DNA from: Bedellia somnulentella
Lineage: Eukaryota; Arthropoda; Insecta; Lepidoptera; Bedelliidae
NCBI GenBank assembly: GCA_963576735.1
Contig: OY755187.1
Span: 9,424,001-9,488,000, forward strand
Direction of reading: 5' to 3'
Length of the DNA: 64,000 nucleotides
The notes under the pieces are model-generated. The model ran no database searches. It was not told the DNA's origin and saw only the letters and a list, made by a program, of their open reading frames with translations. Of this stretch, positions 62,027 through 64,000 are shown piece after piece; the first letter of the stretch is position 1; each line of letters starts with the position of its first letter. A program made the position numbers and the translations under genes.

Positions 62027-63355
62027 TTGAGCTCTTCAAATAAAATTTTGCCGTTTTCGTCTTTATCCTCGTTTCAGCTCACGGCTTCGGGGCTTAATTA
62101 CCTAAATAGGGTGTTTAGACTTAATAAAATTACGATGGATAGGAAAGGAATGGGATGTATGGATCAAATCTTCTCTCTAAGGAGCATCACTGAAAAGTTC
62201 TTAGCTAAGAACCAAAAGGTGTATTGCTCCTTCATTGATTTAGAGAAGGCGTATAATAGGGTGGTAAGAAAGTGTTTATGGGAGGTGTTATCCAAGTTCG
62301 GTTTGGGGAGTCAACTTATACGTGCATTGGTGTCACTTTATGAGGATTCAAGTGCATGTGTAAGAGTAAACGGGGAAAACACTGACTGGTTCGGAATCTC
62401 TAGGGGTGTCCGACAGGGATGTGTAGCTTCTCCGTGGCTCTTCAATTTGTTCATGGATGACTGTTTGACAGAGTTGCATGAAAGTGATTATGGACTAAGG
62501 ATGGGTGGATTCATCATTAAATGTCTCTTGTATGCTGACGATCAAGTGCTACTTGCATCATCGGCAGAAGAGTTGCAAGAGATGATGAATATTGCATGTG
62601 AGTCTTTTGTAAGAAAGGGAATGAGGGTGAATGTGGATAAGACCAAAACGATGGTTTTTGAGAGACAGGAAGATGTGACAGAATGCGTGATTGCGATTGA
62701 TGGTAAGGATGTGGAACAGGTGAAGGAGTTTGTATATCTGGGAAGTTTGTTTACAAGGGATGGAAAATGTGATGAAGACATTGAAAGAAGAGTGAAAAAG
62801 GGTAATGCGGTAAATGGAGCAATGAATAGCCTAATGATCAGTCAAACGGTGTCTGAAAAGGCCCGAATGGCTGTGCATGATGCTGTTCTTGTTCCTACGC
62901 TTATGTATGGAAGCGAATGTTGAGTGTGGCAGAAGAAGCATGAGAGCAGAGTGAATGCAGTAGAGATGAGGTCCCTCAGAAAAATTTGTAATGTTAGATT
63001 GTGTGACCGAGTGAGAAATAGCGTTATTCGTGAAAAGTGTGGTGTGAAAGATGATATTGTAAGAAAGATAGAAAAAGGAATGTTGAGATGGTTTGGGCAC
63101 ATAGAGAGGATGGATGATAGAAAATTGGTAAAAGGGATCTATAGAGCTAGTGTGGATGGTAATGTTAGTAGAGGACGACCACGGAGAACACACTTGGACC
63201 AAATTGAGAGTGTGCTCAAAAAGGCTGGCGTCCGAAGTATGAAGAACAAAAGAGCATGTATGAAAAGATTGATGGATGTAAACGAAGCTAGAGAGGTTTG
63301 TCAGGATCGTACGAAGTGGCGATCGATAGTCTCTGCCTACCCCAATGGGAATTAA
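62027..63355 (+). pseudogene. RTE-L reverse transcriptase, truncated, one stop codon
   Basis: Residues from KGMGCMDQIFSLR onward match the long copy; codons 1-37 are flank. FIDLEKAYNRV has N where the long copy has D; YADD is intact. A TGA at 62921-62923 replaces the TGG of ECWAWQ, splitting the frame into 298 and about 144 codons; the second part continues in the same frame to the normal end. No endonuclease domain, so it is dead, but little else is damaged. Confidence 0.9.
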
Positions 63356-63386
63356 TGGCGTGAGTATATGTATGTATGTATGTATG
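62139..63386 (+). mobile_element. RTE-L LINE, 5'-truncated copy 2
   Basis: Duplication TAAAATTACGATGG at 62125-62138 and 63387-63400. Starts inside the reverse transcriptase (GGAATGGGATGTATGGATC) and ends GGCGTGAGTATATG plus TATG units. The four-base tail differs from the AAGT tail of the long copy. Confidence 0.93.
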
Positions 63387-63479
63387 TAAAATTACGATGG
63401 CCTAATGTACATTAGAAGAAATTTAGATCAACTACTATAACTAGATTAATATTTATAAGCTGAGTCAGATTACAAACCA

Positions 63480-63562
63480 ATATAATGCTCTCGGCTAGAA
63501 ATCCAAAAAAGAGCAGCCAGGCCTTCAGAATTAGAGATTGCTGAGCCAATTTCGGAAGTCAC
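63480..63562 (-). mobile_element. SINE-A, 3' stub, old
   Basis: CTCTCGGCTAGAAATCC to CAATTTCGGAAGTC. Confidence 0.68.
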
Positions 63563-63565
63563 AAT

Positions 63566-63675
63566 ATATACATATACATACGGGATTTGTTCCCATTTAG
63601 GTTAGCAAAGCCTATAGATGGACTCTTTCTCCGACCTTGAAAGGCTTTCGTGCTTCATTTACATTCTTATTTTTT
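63566..63675 (-). mobile_element. RTE-L 3' stub, old
   Basis: TATACATATACATACGGG, TTCCCATTTAGGTTAGCA, CTTGAAAGGCTTTCGTGCTTC keep the order tail, ATGGG, EAREV region. Confidence 0.55.
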
Positions 63676-64000
63676 GGAGATATGTCAGAAAGAAATGATA
63701 AAAGATAACGATTTTAAATTATGATGAAAGAATAATAATAGTGTTTTAAGGTTTCTGTTTTTCCAAAATCTCTGAATACATAGCAAGTTATGCAGGCTAA
63801 ATTATTATTTAACGGTATGAAATTTTGTATTCAAATTAATATTAATAACAAAAAAGATGGCTATTTGTTTCACAAATTATTATCTATATTTCCTTTACAA
63901 AATTATTATAAACAGTAATTGACGCCCTTTTGTCTCAAAGTTTGAGTTCAAACAGTTCCTTTGATAAAGAAATAAATTGCGGAATTTTGAAAAATATATA
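63676..64000. other. No feature recognised
   Basis: AT-rich to the window end. Confidence 0.4.

Noticed and set aside
62027..62138. N-terminal 37 codons of the second LINE frame as a host gene fused to the reverse transcriptase
   Set aside because: The target duplication ends at 62138, so the fusion is an accident of insertion; the upstream codons have no recognisable domain.

Overview
The window looks like gene-poor, repeat-rich DNA from a moth or butterfly (Lepidoptera). The basis is the repeat content: a 3' tRNA-headed SINE with an ATGTT tail, a non-autonomous Helitron of a type I recognise from Lepidoptera, the GTTCCGTAGCCAAATGGC repeat with TCCG/TCTG runs, RTE-like LINEs with four-base tails, and an AT-rich background. 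I found no host exon, no splice-connected gene and no rRNA gene. The only long reading frame belongs to a retrotransposon. Family names (RTE-L, SINE-A, SINE-B, SINE-C, FB-t) are mine and describe what is seen here.

Three related retroposon groups dominate. RTE-L is an RTE-like LINE. One almost complete copy is at 4858-7924 (uninterrupted endonuclease plus reverse transcriptase frame, 16-base target duplication), a 5'-truncated copy with one stop codon is at 62139-63386, and about ten 3' stubs are scattered through the window. SINE-A is about 260 bases and is present in more than 50 copies on both strands. SINE-B has a tRNA-like head and a CATAA/TTATG-type tail. All three end in the same short 3' sequence (CTCTG.C.ACCCC ... 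GGCGTGA or GCCGTGA, then short tandem repeats), which suggests that RTE-L enzymes mobilise the other two. A rearranged RTE-L insertion at 38663-39147 has the structure expected of twin priming and shows that RTE-L RNA also starts with the SINE-A 5' sequence. SINE-A is therefore best read as an internally deleted, LINE-derived element, not a tRNA SINE.

Layout: 0-4.8 kb Helitron, SINE-B, SINE-A copies; 4.8-8 kb the RTE-L element; 8-19 kb SINE-A copies, a fragment of a different LINE, a 465-base tandem duplication; 19.5-19.85 kb a foldback element (FB-t) carrying two divergent tRNA-like units; 24.96-27.27 kb two 620-base inverted arms around a short core, with a 200-N gap and a 446-base duplicated overlap that is almost certainly an assembly artefact; 27.76-29.78 kb a hAT transposon (8-base target duplication) carrying a nested SINE-B and a nested smaller hAT-type element; 31.3-33.5 kb featureless AT-rich DNA; 34-50 kb dense SINE-A/SINE-B, two MITEs, a second and third FB-t; 50.6-52.6 kb featureless; 52.6-64 kb more SINEs, an old tRNA SINE (SINE-C) and the second RTE-L copy.

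The most unusual observations are the FB-t family, whose core is flipped between two copies while the outer ends keep their orientation; the link between SINE-A and the RTE-L 5' end; and a recurring set of odd 5' junctions in SINE-A insertions (snap-back, tandem and flank-copied leaders). All family assignments come from reading the sequence and general knowledge of these families; no database search was run.
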